Below, piece after piece: positions 1 to 6,254 of a DNA stretch of 8,463 nt. The DNA lies in assembly GCA_005888335.1 (NCBI GenBank), contig VAWY01000180.1, forward strand, positions 1 through 8,463, written 5' to 3'. The notes below the pieces were generated by a model. It searched no databases, was not told where the DNA came from, and was given only the letters and a program-made list of their open reading frames with translations. The position numbers and the translations under genes are program-made. Source of the DNA: Actinomycetota bacterium. Its GTDB lineage: Bacteria > Actinomycetota > Thermoleophilia > Solirubrobacterales > Solirubrobacteraceae. Numbering within the stretch: the stretch's first letter is position 1; each line of letters opens with the position of its first letter.

Positions 1-1040
<1,040 letters not shown>

Positions 1041-1057
1041 CCAGCGGCGGCCGACCC

Positions 1058-1405
1058 TCAGGACGGATGCCCGTTACGTCCCTCGGCGGCGGCGTCGAGC
1101 GCGATGACGGAGTGGGCGTAGGCGGCTCCGGCGCGCATCTCGGCGGCCACCCAGATCGCCTCCATGATCTCCTGCTCGGTCGCGCCCTTGCGTACCGCGA
1201 TGCGGGTGTGGCTGCGAATGCAGTACGGGCATTGGGTCACGTGCGCGACCGCGACGGCGATCAGCTGCTTCGTCTTCTCGGGGAGCGCGCCGTCGGCGAA
1301 GACCTGCCGGCTGAACGACTCGAAGGCGTCGTGCGTCTTCGGTGCGAGCTCGGTTCTGTGCGAGGCGAGCTCGCGGGTGGTGACGGGGTAGACCGGGTGC
1401 GTCAT
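1058..1405 (-). CDS. AhpD-like / carboxymuconolactone decarboxylase family protein
   Basis: 115 residues, the normal size for a single-domain member of the CMD/AhpD-like fold. The core motif is Cys59-Pro-Tyr-Cys62 with His66 (CPYCIRSH), preceded by the helix LPEKTKQLIAVAVAH and followed by the family's GATEQEIMEAIWVAAEMRAG stretch. The CxxC-x3-H arrangement is that of the peroxidase/disulfide-relay members (AhpD type) and not of true carboxymuconolactone decarboxylase, so a thiol redox or peroxide-detoxification role is likelier than aromatic catabolism. The start is fixed by a strong Shine-Dalgarno GGAGGAG (plus-strand 1413-1419) seven bases upstream of the ATG. It is the last gene of a three-gene minus-strand run, 55 bp after the winged-helix-like gene, and ends 17 bp from the convergent patatin gene. 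No alkyl hydroperoxide reductase gene lies nearby. Confidence 0.9.
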   Translation of the reverse strand: MTHPVYPVTTRELASHRTELAPKTHDAFESFSRQVFADGALPEKTKQLIAVAVAHVTQCPYCIRSHTRIAVRKGATEQEIMEAIWVAAEMRAGAAYAHSVIALDAAAEGRNGHPS

Positions 1406-1460
1406 CTCCTAGCTCCTCCGTGGGGGTGTGCTGGCCGCAGCCTTCGCGACGGCCGGCCGG

Positions 1461-1694
1461 CTAGGGGTCGGATATCTCGAAGAGCTCATCGCCGAGCGGC
1501 TTGACCCTGCCGCTCGAGACCGCGAGAGCAAGTGCTCGCCTGAAATCGGGTTCGCTCCAGTGGACGGCTCCGGAGAGGTCAGCGAGCCGTGTCCGGGTCA
1601 ACACGCCGTACGTGCGGAGCGTGCGGACGATGTCATCGACTTCGGCGTCACGACGCGTGTGCGCGCGTCGCGTCTGTGAGTGATCAGTCGGCAT
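1461..1694 (-). CDS. Small winged-helix-like protein, hypothetical
   Basis: 77 residues from ATG at 1694. I do not recognise a named family. After a polar N-terminus (residues 1-18) the sequence reads as a compact winged-helix pattern: helix DDIVRTLRTYG, helix LTRTRLADLSGA, helix SEPDFRRALALAVSSGRV and a short wing KPLGDELFEIS. The fold is inferred from this pattern only. A DNA-binding regulator or a small adaptor would both fit. A start ten codons upstream (ATG at 1724) is possible. The 1694 start is preferred because it has AAGGT just upstream and overlaps the preceding membrane-protein gene by only 11 bp, which suggests translational coupling. The stop TAG lies next to a GGCCGGCCGGC run. 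It could control its own operon, but nothing proves this. Confidence 0.7.
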   Translation of the reverse strand: MPTDHSQTRRAHTRRDAEVDDIVRTLRTYGVLTRTRLADLSGAVHWSEPDFRRALALAVSSGRVKPLGDELFEISDP

Positions 1695-1929
1695 GATCGG
1701 ACCTTGACTCGCATGTCTCGACATGGCGCGGGTCGTCGGCGTCAGCGCCGCCGTCGGCGTCCGCGAGCTCTCGGTTGATCACCAGCGTCACCATGACCGC
1801 GCCAGCCACGGCGACGGCCACCGCCAGGACGAGCGCCCAGACGGCGTTGGTGAGCGCGATCATCCAGACCGCCACGACGACGGCGAGCACACCGCCGAAT
1901 GCGGCGAACAGCAGGTGGTCGGTCGTCAT
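1684..1929 (-). CDS. Small two-helix membrane protein, hypothetical
   Basis: 81 residues from ATG at 1929. Two hydrophobic helices are obvious: about residues 5-26 (LLFAAFGGVLAVVVAVWM) and about 29-51 (Val/Ala-rich, ending MVTLVIN). They are followed by an acidic, soluble tail (residues 54-81) rich in Asp with three Arg and two His. The short ALTN turn between the helices predicts a hairpin with both ends on the same face of the membrane. The open frame continues 45 codons further upstream, but the strong GGAGG five bases before ATG 1929 decides the start, and the upstream part is Arg/Gly-rich non-coding-like sequence. It is the first gene of the small operon with the winged-helix-like and AhpD-like genes. 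No family or function is recognised. Confidence 0.75.
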   Translation of the reverse strand: MTTDHLLFAAFGGVLAVVVAVWMIALTNAVWALVLAVAVAVAGAVMVTLVINRELADADGGADADDPRHVETCESRSDHAD

Positions 1930-1934
1930 GAGGG

Positions 1935-1939
1935 CCTCC
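1935..1939 (-). promoter_or_regulatory. Shine-Dalgarno of the small membrane protein gene
   Basis: Minus-strand GGAGG (plus-strand CCTCC) five bases upstream of the ATG at 1929. It decides the start of the 81-residue protein against the longer open frame that reaches 2064. Confidence 0.75.
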
Positions 1940-1950
1940 AAGCGGTTTGC

Positions 1951-1966
1951 GGTGACTACGTTCACC
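1951..1966. promoter_or_regulatory. Inverted repeat GGTGA-N6-TCACC upstream of small operon
   Basis: Plus strand reads GGTGACTACGTTCACC: 5-bp arms around a 6-bp spacer. It lies 22-37 bases upstream of the ATG at 1929, where an operator or leader structure could sit. The same arms occur with no spacer in the palindrome at 2054-2067. A regulatory role is inferred from position and repetition only. Confidence 0.3.
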
Positions 1967-2053
1967 ATCCCTCGCGAGGCGCCGCGCGACCATGGGGCGC
2001 GCGCCCCAGAGGCTGGCCAGCCGCGCCGAATATTTCGAGCGGAGCCCGCAGTT

Positions 2054-2067
2054 CTGGTGATCACCAG
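2054..2067. promoter_or_regulatory. Perfect 14-bp palindrome CTGGTGATCACCAG
   Basis: Perfect dyad of CTGGTGA with its complement, 125-138 bases upstream of the small membrane protein start. It shares the GGTGA/TCACC core with the inverted repeat at 1951-1966, so both could bind one dimeric regulator. Its A/T-containing centre is less likely to be a pure GC-composition artefact than the GC-only palindromes nearby. Confidence 0.35.
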
Positions 2068-2071
2068 GTGT

Positions 2072-2106
2072 GCCGAACAGGGGTCACGCCCGTTCGGCCG
2101 GGGTCA
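2072..2106. repeat. GCCGAAC inverted repeat interlaced with GGGGTCA direct repeat
   Basis: GCCGAAC at 2072-2078 pairs with GTTCGGC at 2092-2098 across a 13-base loop. Interlaced with it, GGGGTCA occurs at 2080-2086 and again at 2100-2106, exactly 20 bp apart (about two helical turns). The GCCGAAC half-site is the same as in the palindrome at 2272-2293. It may be a composite operator or a leader hairpin. The function is not established. Confidence 0.35.
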
Positions 2107-2271
2107 GACGTGCAGGTGGACGCGCTTGGCTTGTGGGCGCACGGATAGCGGGTCGCGCAGTGCGGGGCGCTGCGGCGTCGATGCGGAGCTTGAACGCGTC
2201 CCCGCCCGCCGGCTGCGCGGAGTCGGGTGAGGTCCATATGGTGAGCCCTGAACCCAACCGGCAAGACACTT

Positions 2272-2293
2272 CCGGTTCGGCGCGCCGAACCGG
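2272..2293. repeat. Perfect 22-bp palindrome with GTTCGGC half-sites
   Basis: CCGGTTCGGCG is followed immediately by its exact reverse complement CGCCGAACCGG, with no mismatch over 22 bp. It lies 71 bp beyond the acyl-CoA dehydrogenase stop. It could be part of that operon's transcription terminator or an operator for the downstream small operon, whose start is about 340 bp away. The shared GCCGAAC element at 2072-2098 favours a protein-binding site. There is no U-tract on either strand. Confidence 0.45.
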
Positions 2294-2310
2294 CGGCGCA
2301 CCGTCGCCGA

Positions 2311-2334
2311 GGGCGCCGCGGGCCCGCGACGCCC
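2311..2334 (-). terminator. Possible hairpin terminator after acyl-CoA dehydrogenase
   Basis: GGGCGCCGCGGG (2311-2322) pairs with CCCGCGACGCCC (2323-2334) with one mismatch, giving a strong GC stem 31-54 bases past the minus-strand stop codon. It has no following T-run, so it would be a U-less terminator, as is common in high-GC actinobacteria, or only an mRNA 3' end stabiliser. Position is the main support. Confidence 0.35.
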
Positions 2335-2364
2335 CTAGTCGTCGCAGCCTTCTCAGAGCCAGAC

Positions 2365-3549
2365 CTAGGAGGCGAGCGCGACGACCGGCCTGGCTGGCTG
2401 GTCGACGCGGCGCGGCAGCAGCGTCTCGCGCGCGATGACCAGCCGCTGGATCTGCGAGGTGCCCTCGTAGAGCTGCATGATCTTCGCGTCGCGCATGAGC
2501 TTCTCGACGGGGTAGTCCTTGATGAAGCCGTAGCCGCCGTAGACCTGCACGGCTTCGGTCGTGACCTCCATCGCGGAGTCCGCGGCGAAGCGCTTGGCGT
2601 GCGAGGACTCCAGCGTGTTGCGCTTGCCCTGGTCGAGCAGGACGGCGCTCTGCCAGGTGGCCAGTCGCGCCAGGTGCACCTTGGTCGCCATGTCGGCGAT
2701 CATGAACTGGATCGCCTGGTGCATGGCGATCGGCACGCCGAACTGGACGCGCTCCTTGGAGTACTCGGTCGCGAAGTCGAAGGCCGCGCGCGCGATGCCG
2801 GTGGCCAGCGAGGCCACGCCGGGGCGGGTCCGGTCGAGCGTGGCCATCGCCAGCTTGAACCCGTGGTTCTCCTGCCCGAGGAGGTTCGCCGCCGGGACCT
2901 CGGTCTCGTTGAAGGAGACGGACGCGGTGTTGGACGCCCGCAGGCCCATCTTGTCCTCGTGCTTGTCGACCGTCACCGTGTCGTCTCTGGGCACGGCGAA
3001 GGCCGAGATGCCGCGGTGGCCGGCGTCCTTGTCGGTCTTGGCGTAGACCGTGTACCAGTCGGCGTAGCCGCCGTTGGTGATGAAGCACTTCGAGCCGTTG
3101 ATGACGTACTTGTCGCCGGTCCTCACCGCGGTCGTGCGCATGCCCGAGACGTCGGAGCCGGCGTCGGGCTCGGTCAGGCAGAACGAGGCGAGCCTCGGCT
3201 CTTCGGCCAGCTGGCCGAGATACGTGGCTTTGATCTCGTCGCTGCCGCCGAGTCGCACCGGCGTCGCGGCCAGGTCGTTGGCGCCAAGCGTGGTAGCGAT
3301 CGCAGCGCACCCCCAGGCGAGCTCCTCTGCGACGAGACAGCCGTCGAGGTACGTGGCACCTACGCCGCCGTGCTCCTCGGAGAGGTGCGAGTTCATCAGA
3401 CCGAGCTCCCACGCCTGCCTGATGATCGCCTCGGGCCAGGTGCCGTCCTTGTCGTATTCCCATGCGACGGGCCGGATCACGTGCGCGGCGAAGTCGTGAG
3501 CCATCTCACGCATGTTGTGTTGCTCTTCGGTGAGCGTGAAATCGACCAT
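2365..3549 (-). CDS. Acyl-CoA dehydrogenase (medium/short-chain type)
   Basis: 394 residues, the usual length for the soluble tetrameric acyl-CoA dehydrogenase family, FAD enzymes that make the alpha,beta double bond in acyl-CoA and pass electrons to electron-transfer flavoprotein. Signature 1 is [13 protein letters not shown] (residues 124-136) and signature 2 spans [19 protein letters not shown] (336-354). The catalytic base is Glu362 in [15 protein letters not shown], the position used by medium- and short-chain members (isovaleryl- and long-chain enzymes place it elsewhere). [11 protein letters not shown] (241-251) also resembles the medium-chain group. The start ATG has GAGGA eight bases upstream and lies 9 bp after the DUF488 stop, so the gene is co-transcribed with it. 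No ETF, thiolase or enoyl-CoA hydratase lies in the window, and the exact acyl substrate cannot be read from sequence. Confidence 0.95.
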   Translation of the reverse strand: MVDFTLTEEQHNMREMAHDFAAHVIRPVAWEYDKDGTWPEAIIRQAWELGLMNSHLSEEHGGVGATYLDGCLVAEELAWGCAAIATTLGANDLAATPVRLGGSDEIKATYLGQLAEEPRLASFCLTEPDAGSDVSGMRTTAVRTGDKYVINGSKCFITNGGYADWYTVYAKTDKDAGHRGISAFAVPRDDTVTVDKHEDKMGLRASNTASVSFNETEVPAANLLGQENHGFKLAMATLDRTRPGVASLATGIARAAFDFATEYSKERVQFGVPIAMHQAIQFMIADMATKVHLARLATWQSAVLLDQGKRNTLESSHAKRFAADSAMEVTTEAVQVYGGYGFIKDYPVEKLMRDAKIMQLYEGTSQIQRLVIARETLLPRRVDQPARPVVALAS

Positions 3550-3558
3550 GGTCGTTCC

Positions 3559-3915
3559 TCAGTTCATGTCCAGGTTCAAAAGCACATCGGCGAGGACCGC
3601 GGCGTTGCTGTGCGCCGAGTCGCGCGCGGAGAAGACGAGCGTCAGGGTGCCGGCGCGCGAGCGTTCGCGGAGCTCGCGCAGCACGTCGGGATGCGCGCCG
3701 AGCTCGCAGCGGTAGCGGTGCGAGAACTCGTCGAAGCGATCGGGCGTGTGCCCGTACCACTCGCGCAGCTCGTTGGTGGGTGCCAGGTCGCGCTCCCAGC
3801 CGTCCAGCGCGGCGCGTCGACGCGAGATACCACGGGGCCACATCCGGTCGACCAGGAGCCGATAGCCGTCCTCGGGGGCGGCCGGCTCGTAGATGCGCTT
3901 GATCTGGATGGCCAT
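3559..3915 (-). CDS. DUF488 family protein (YeaO-like)
   Basis: 118 residues, full length for the short YeaO-like branch of DUF488. Conserved blocks: LVDRMWPRG (residues 21-29), LAPTNELREWYGH (44-56), FDEFSHRYRCEL (61-72) and the C-terminal SARDSAHSNAAVL (96-108). The family has no settled biochemical function; its conserved Arg, His and Asp residues suggest nucleotide or nucleic-acid chemistry, but that is a guess. No signal peptide or membrane helix is seen. The start ATG has GAGGGG just upstream and sits 10 bp after the universal stress protein stop, with acyl-CoA dehydrogenase starting 9 bp after its own stop, so it is the middle gene of a tight three-gene operon. Its partner genes point to a stress or stationary-phase role, which is inferred. 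Confidence 0.9.
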   Translation of the reverse strand: MAIQIKRIYEPAAPEDGYRLLVDRMWPRGISRRRAALDGWERDLAPTNELREWYGHTPDRFDEFSHRYRCELGAHPDVLRELRERSRAGTLTLVFSARDSAHSNAAVLADVLLNLDMN

Positions 3916-3925
3916 GACCGACCCC

Positions 3926-4924
3926 TCAGGACGCCTGCGGCGCGCGCTCGCGAGGGTGGCTCGCGCCGCGTCCGCTCCGCAGCCGTCGCCGCCTGGCCGC
4001 CGGGGGTCGCGCGGCGTCGCCGGAGCGCTCGCGCCGGCGGGCGGCGAGGTCCGGCTGGCGGGCCGTGCGAGGCATGATCATCACCGGCGACGCGGCGGTC
4101 GCGCCGAGCCGCGACGAGACGGAACCGAGCAGGGCGGCTCGCACAGCGCCCTGACCTCGGGAGCCGACCGCCAGGATGGCCGAGGGCTGCGCGCGGGCGA
4201 CCCTGGCCAGGCGCTCGGCGGGATCGCCGGATTCGACACAGACGCCCTTGGGGACGTCCGCGCTGAGGCCTGCCACTGCGCGCTCGACGATCGCCAGAGC
4301 CGCGCGGCCGTCCTCGACGGGGACCTGCCAGCGATCTGCCGCCCAGCTGGCTGGCACCGCCGCCGCTCCGGTGGAGGAACGGACGTAGACGGCCGTGAGC
4401 CGGCCTCCGAGCGCCCTCGCGAGTGCGCCGCCGGCCTCCAGCGCCGCGGTCGCCTCGACGGAGCCGTCGACACCACAGACGACTGTGGCTCCGGCGGCGG
4501 CGTTCAGCCTCGCATGCGGCGGGATCACGATGAGTGGGCACGGCGCAGAGCGGGCGAGCGCGCGGGACACGCTTCCGCGAAGGGCGGCGACCGCCGCTCC
4601 GTGTCCGCGTGAGCCAACGACTGCGAGCTCCGCGGAGTCCTCGAGGACCGCGTGGAGGAGCTCGGCGGGATCGCCGATCTCGATGATGCGGTCGGCGGCC
4701 GGGACATCCGGCGCCAGCCGATCGAGCAGCGCGCGGCCGCGGTCCAGAGCGGCCCGGCGGTGTGTACCGGTGAGGAAGACGTCGGGATGGGGGCTGTGAA
4801 CGAGCGTCAGTCGCAGGCCGAGGACTTCGGCGAGCTGGGTCGCGACGGCGAGCACATTCGCGGCCGCCGGCGAGTCGTCGACGCCGCAGACGAGTCGTTC
4901 GCGGTGGGTGGTGGTCGGCTTCAT
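3926..4924 (-). CDS. Tandem-domain universal stress protein
   Basis: 332 residues with two Usp domains. Domain 1 (about 9-135) opens with LVCGVDDSP and carries the ATP-binding pattern G-x2-G-x9-G-S at Gly104, Gly107, Gly117-Ser118 (GSRGHG...RGSVS). Domain 2 (about 146-284) opens with TVVCGVDGS and repeats the pattern at Gly254, Gly257, Gly267-Ser268. Both sites are intact, so the protein should bind ATP in each half. Beyond the second domain lies a 48-residue tail (285-332) with 15 Arg, which is not part of the Usp fold. Universal stress proteins are cytosolic factors raised by starvation, hypoxia or oxidative stress. This is the first gene of the operon with DUF488 and acyl-CoA dehydrogenase. 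Only a weak GTGGGG precedes the ATG. No hypoxia-type regulator box was visible in the 73 bp upstream. Confidence 0.93.
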   Translation of the reverse strand: MKPTTTHRERLVCGVDDSPAAANVLAVATQLAEVLGLRLTLVHSPHPDVFLTGTHRRAALDRGRALLDRLAPDVPAADRIIEIGDPAELLHAVLEDSAELAVVGSRGHGAAVAALRGSVSRALARSAPCPLIVIPPHARLNAAAGATVVCGVDGSVEATAALEAGGALARALGGRLTAVYVRSSTGAAAVPASWAADRWQVPVEDGRAALAIVERAVAGLSADVPKGVCVESGDPAERLARVARAQPSAILAVGSRGQGAVRAALLGSVSSRLGATAASPVMIMPRTARQPDLAARRRERSGDAARPPAARRRRLRSGRGASHPRERAPQAS

Positions 4925-4997
4925 GTCCCCACGCTCGCCTGTGGCGCGGTGGGTTGCGATGGGGCCGGCACCTCATGTCGTGCCGCTCACCGCCTGA

Positions 4998-5423
4998 TCA
5001 CGTCGCGGATCGCAGCGCAGCCGTCGCCGCGCTTGCGGCGTCGTCGAGCGACTCGTCGGTGACGATGTACAACGCGCTGAGCGGATCGCGAAGAAGGCAA
5101 GAGGCGAGTGCGATCCCGCGGACGTTGTTGCAGCCGGGATCGGTGAGCGCGGCTGCCAATTCGAGCAGCGCATCGGTCGCCGCCAGGATCGCTGACCGTC
5201 GCACCGGCACCGCGACCGAGCATGGATCCTCCGGTTCGCTCGCCTGCGACACGACACGTTCGAGGTCACGGGCGAGAGCCCAGCGACACCTGGCCGTCGC
5301 GAGCTGAAGCGTCCGAAGTTCGAGCTCCGGCGAGAGCCACGGGGGACATCCGCTCGCCAGCTGGTGGTCCAGCTCCAGCGAGCTGGCCCAGACGCGCAGC
5401 TTCAGCATCCGGGTGACAGGCAT
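4998..5423 (-). CDS. Hypothetical protein, 141 aa
   Basis: I do not recognise a named family. From ATG 5423 the protein has 141 residues. The N-terminal part (about residues 6-58) has the helical pattern LKLRVWASSLELDHQLASG, then SPELELRTLQLATARCRWALARDLERVV. This resembles a segment common in uncharacterised actinobacterial proteins, recalled from family style and not from a search. The C-terminal part (about 75-141) is helical and Ala/Leu-rich (ILAATDALLELAAALTDPG, then CLLRDPLSALYIV). No membrane helix or signal peptide is evident. The start is uncertain: the frame extends to ATG 5564 (188 residues), but the extra part is Arg-rich and would nearly abut the folE start. ATG 5408 (136 residues) also remains possible. 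None has a good ribosome binding site. It lies divergent from folE and 73 bp before the stress-protein operon on the same strand. Confidence 0.65.
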   Translation of the reverse strand: MPVTRMLKLRVWASSLELDHQLASGCPPWLSPELELRTLQLATARCRWALARDLERVVSQASEPEDPCSVAVPVRRSAILAATDALLELAAALTDPGCNNVRGIALASCLLRDPLSALYIVTDESLDDAASAATAALRSAT

Positions 5424-5618
5424 GTCTGGTTGGCGATCGATGGCATGTCGTCTTACGCTGGCCGCCGCGGCGAGTGGTCGCCATGGGGCGCCGACTGCAT
5501 CAGCGCGGAATACAGCCTCGATCCCATGGCGCAACGACTGGCGGCCACGGAGGCTTGGCCGCATGAGAGATGAGCGGTCGTCGGTAAGAACTCGCGGGCA
5601 CGAGCCGCTAAGGCGGAC
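5424..5618. promoter_or_regulatory. Divergent intergenic region between the 141-aa gene and folE
   Basis: 195 bp between oppositely directed starts, which should hold promoters for both. Visible elements are a direct repeat GGCATGTC at 5419-5426 and 5442-5449 (23 bp apart, the first copy overlapping the minus-strand start), a short inverted repeat GGCGA-N4-TCGCC at 5469-5482, and AAGGCGG at 5610-5616 as the folE ribosome binding site. No confident -35/-10 pair could be placed. If the 141-aa gene starts at 5564 instead, the gap shrinks to 54 bp. Confidence 0.4.
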
Positions 5619-6254
5619 ATGACCTCGCTAGAGCACCACGTCGCCAGCCTGGCGTTGGCTCGCCCCGAAGGGAGTGACGCGGCGCATCGTGAGATCGACC
5701 ACGCGAGTGCGCAGCGCGCCGCGCGTGACCTTCTCCGCGCACTGGGCGCCGACCTCGATTCCGAAGGGCTCCAGGAAACGCCGCGCCGGATGGCCGACGC
5801 CTATGCCGAGCTGCTGACCCCGCAGCCGTTTCGGCCCACGACCTTTCCCAACGAGGACGGCTACGACGAGCTGATCGTGGCGCGGTCGATTCCCTTTCAC
5901 TCGCTGTGCATGCACCACCTGCTCCCGTTCCACGGAGTGGCCCACATCGGCTACCTGCCACGCGACCGGATCATCGGCCTGAGCAAGCTCGGCCGCGTCG
6001 TTGACCTCTTCGCGCGCGACCTGCAGATCCAGGAGCGCCTGACGACCCAGATCGCCGACTGGCTCGAGCGCGAGCTCGAGCCCAAGGGCGTCGGCGTCGT
6101 CGTCGAGGCGGAGCACCTGTGCATGTCGCTGCGCGGAGTGCAGAAGCTCGGCGCCAAGACGGTGACCTCAGCGCTGCACGGACTCGTCCGCGACGACGCC
6201 CGGACCCGCGGGGAGTTCCTCGCCCTGACAACAAGGACAAGCCATGACTGCTGA
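5619..6254 (+). CDS. folE: GTP cyclohydrolase I, FolE type
   Basis: 211 residues. FolE converts GTP to 7,8-dihydroneopterin triphosphate plus formate, the first step towards folate, tetrahydrobiopterin-like cofactors and queuosine. The zinc ligands expected in the family are present: Cys97 and His100 in SLCMHHLLPF and Cys168 in HLCM, together with His166. Also intact are GLSKLGR (Ser122, Lys123, Arg126), QIQERL (Gln138, Glu139) and the C-terminal RGVQKLGAKTVTSALHG. The canonical CEHH is CMHH here, with Met98 replacing Glu. The N-terminal part (1-45) has the helical segment typical of the family, ending at GLQETPRRMADAY. The start ATG is preceded by AAGGCGG. The stop overlaps the next start by 11 bp (ATGACTGCTGA). 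No other folate genes lie in the window, so this may be a second or specialised copy serving the operon. Confidence 0.95.
   Translation: MTSLEHHVASLALARPEGSDAAHREIDHASAQRAARDLLRALGADLDSEGLQETPRRMADAYAELLTPQPFRPTTFPNEDGYDELIVARSIPFHSLCMHHLLPFHGVAHIGYLPRDRIIGLSKLGRVVDLFARDLQIQERLTTQIADWLERELEPKGVGVVVEAEHLCMSLRGVQKLGAKTVTSALHGLVRDDARTRGEFLALTTRTSHDC

Larger units (their letters stand above)
1930..2364. other. 435-bp intergenic region with several dyads
   Basis: No convincing gene is seen here. The short frames crossing it are Arg/Pro/Ser-rich and lack ribosome binding sites. The region separates the acyl-CoA dehydrogenase stop (2365) from the start of the small minus-strand operon (1929), so it should hold a terminator for the former and a promoter for the latter. 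It contains five notable symmetries, listed separately: a stem-forming repeat at 2311-2334, a 22-bp palindrome at 2272-2293, a GCCGAAC inverted repeat at 2072-2098, and two GGTGA/TCACC dyads at 2054-2067 and 1951-1966. A GC-only 16-bp palindrome (TGGGGCGC and its complement) also lies at 1993-2008. The one AT-rich patch is GAATATTTC around 2028-2036, a possible promoter element. I could not define clear -35/-10 boxes. Confidence 0.6.

Noticed and set aside
1993..2008. 16-bp palindrome TGGGGCGC with its complement
   Set aside because: All but its outer pair is G/C in a very GC-rich region, so chance occurrence is plausible, and it shares no arm sequence with the other dyads. It is kept only as a note in the intergenic entry.
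2272..2293. Possible tRNA T-arm because of the GGTTCG string
   Set aside because: GGTTCG is part of the palindrome. No acceptor stem, anticodon arm or D-arm can be placed around it.
2061..2301. Short minus-strand frames of 65 and 67 codons in the intergenic region
   Set aside because: Their Arg/Ser/Pro-rich composition, lack of ribosome binding sites and overlap with palindromes make them unlikely genes.
2084..3463. 459-codon minus-strand frame within and beyond acyl-CoA dehydrogenase
   Set aside because: Out-of-frame shadow of the dehydrogenase; the Arg-rich product has no recognisable motif.
2599..4077. 492-codon plus-strand open frame antisense to acyl-CoA dehydrogenase, DUF488 and stress protein
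   Set aside because: It crosses three well-supported minus-strand genes, has a low-complexity Gly/Arg/Val-rich translation with no domain, and such antisense frames are expected from GC-rich third positions.
3642..4976. 444-codon minus-strand frame overlapping the stress protein and DUF488 genes
   Set aside because: The translation is Arg/Pro/Ala-rich, and the alternative frame contains two intact Usp ATP motifs and the DUF488 blocks.
5565..5618. folE promoter with TTGGCC and TAAGAA boxes
   Set aside because: The spacing between the two strings is about 24 bases, too long for a standard housekeeping promoter, and neither box is close to consensus.
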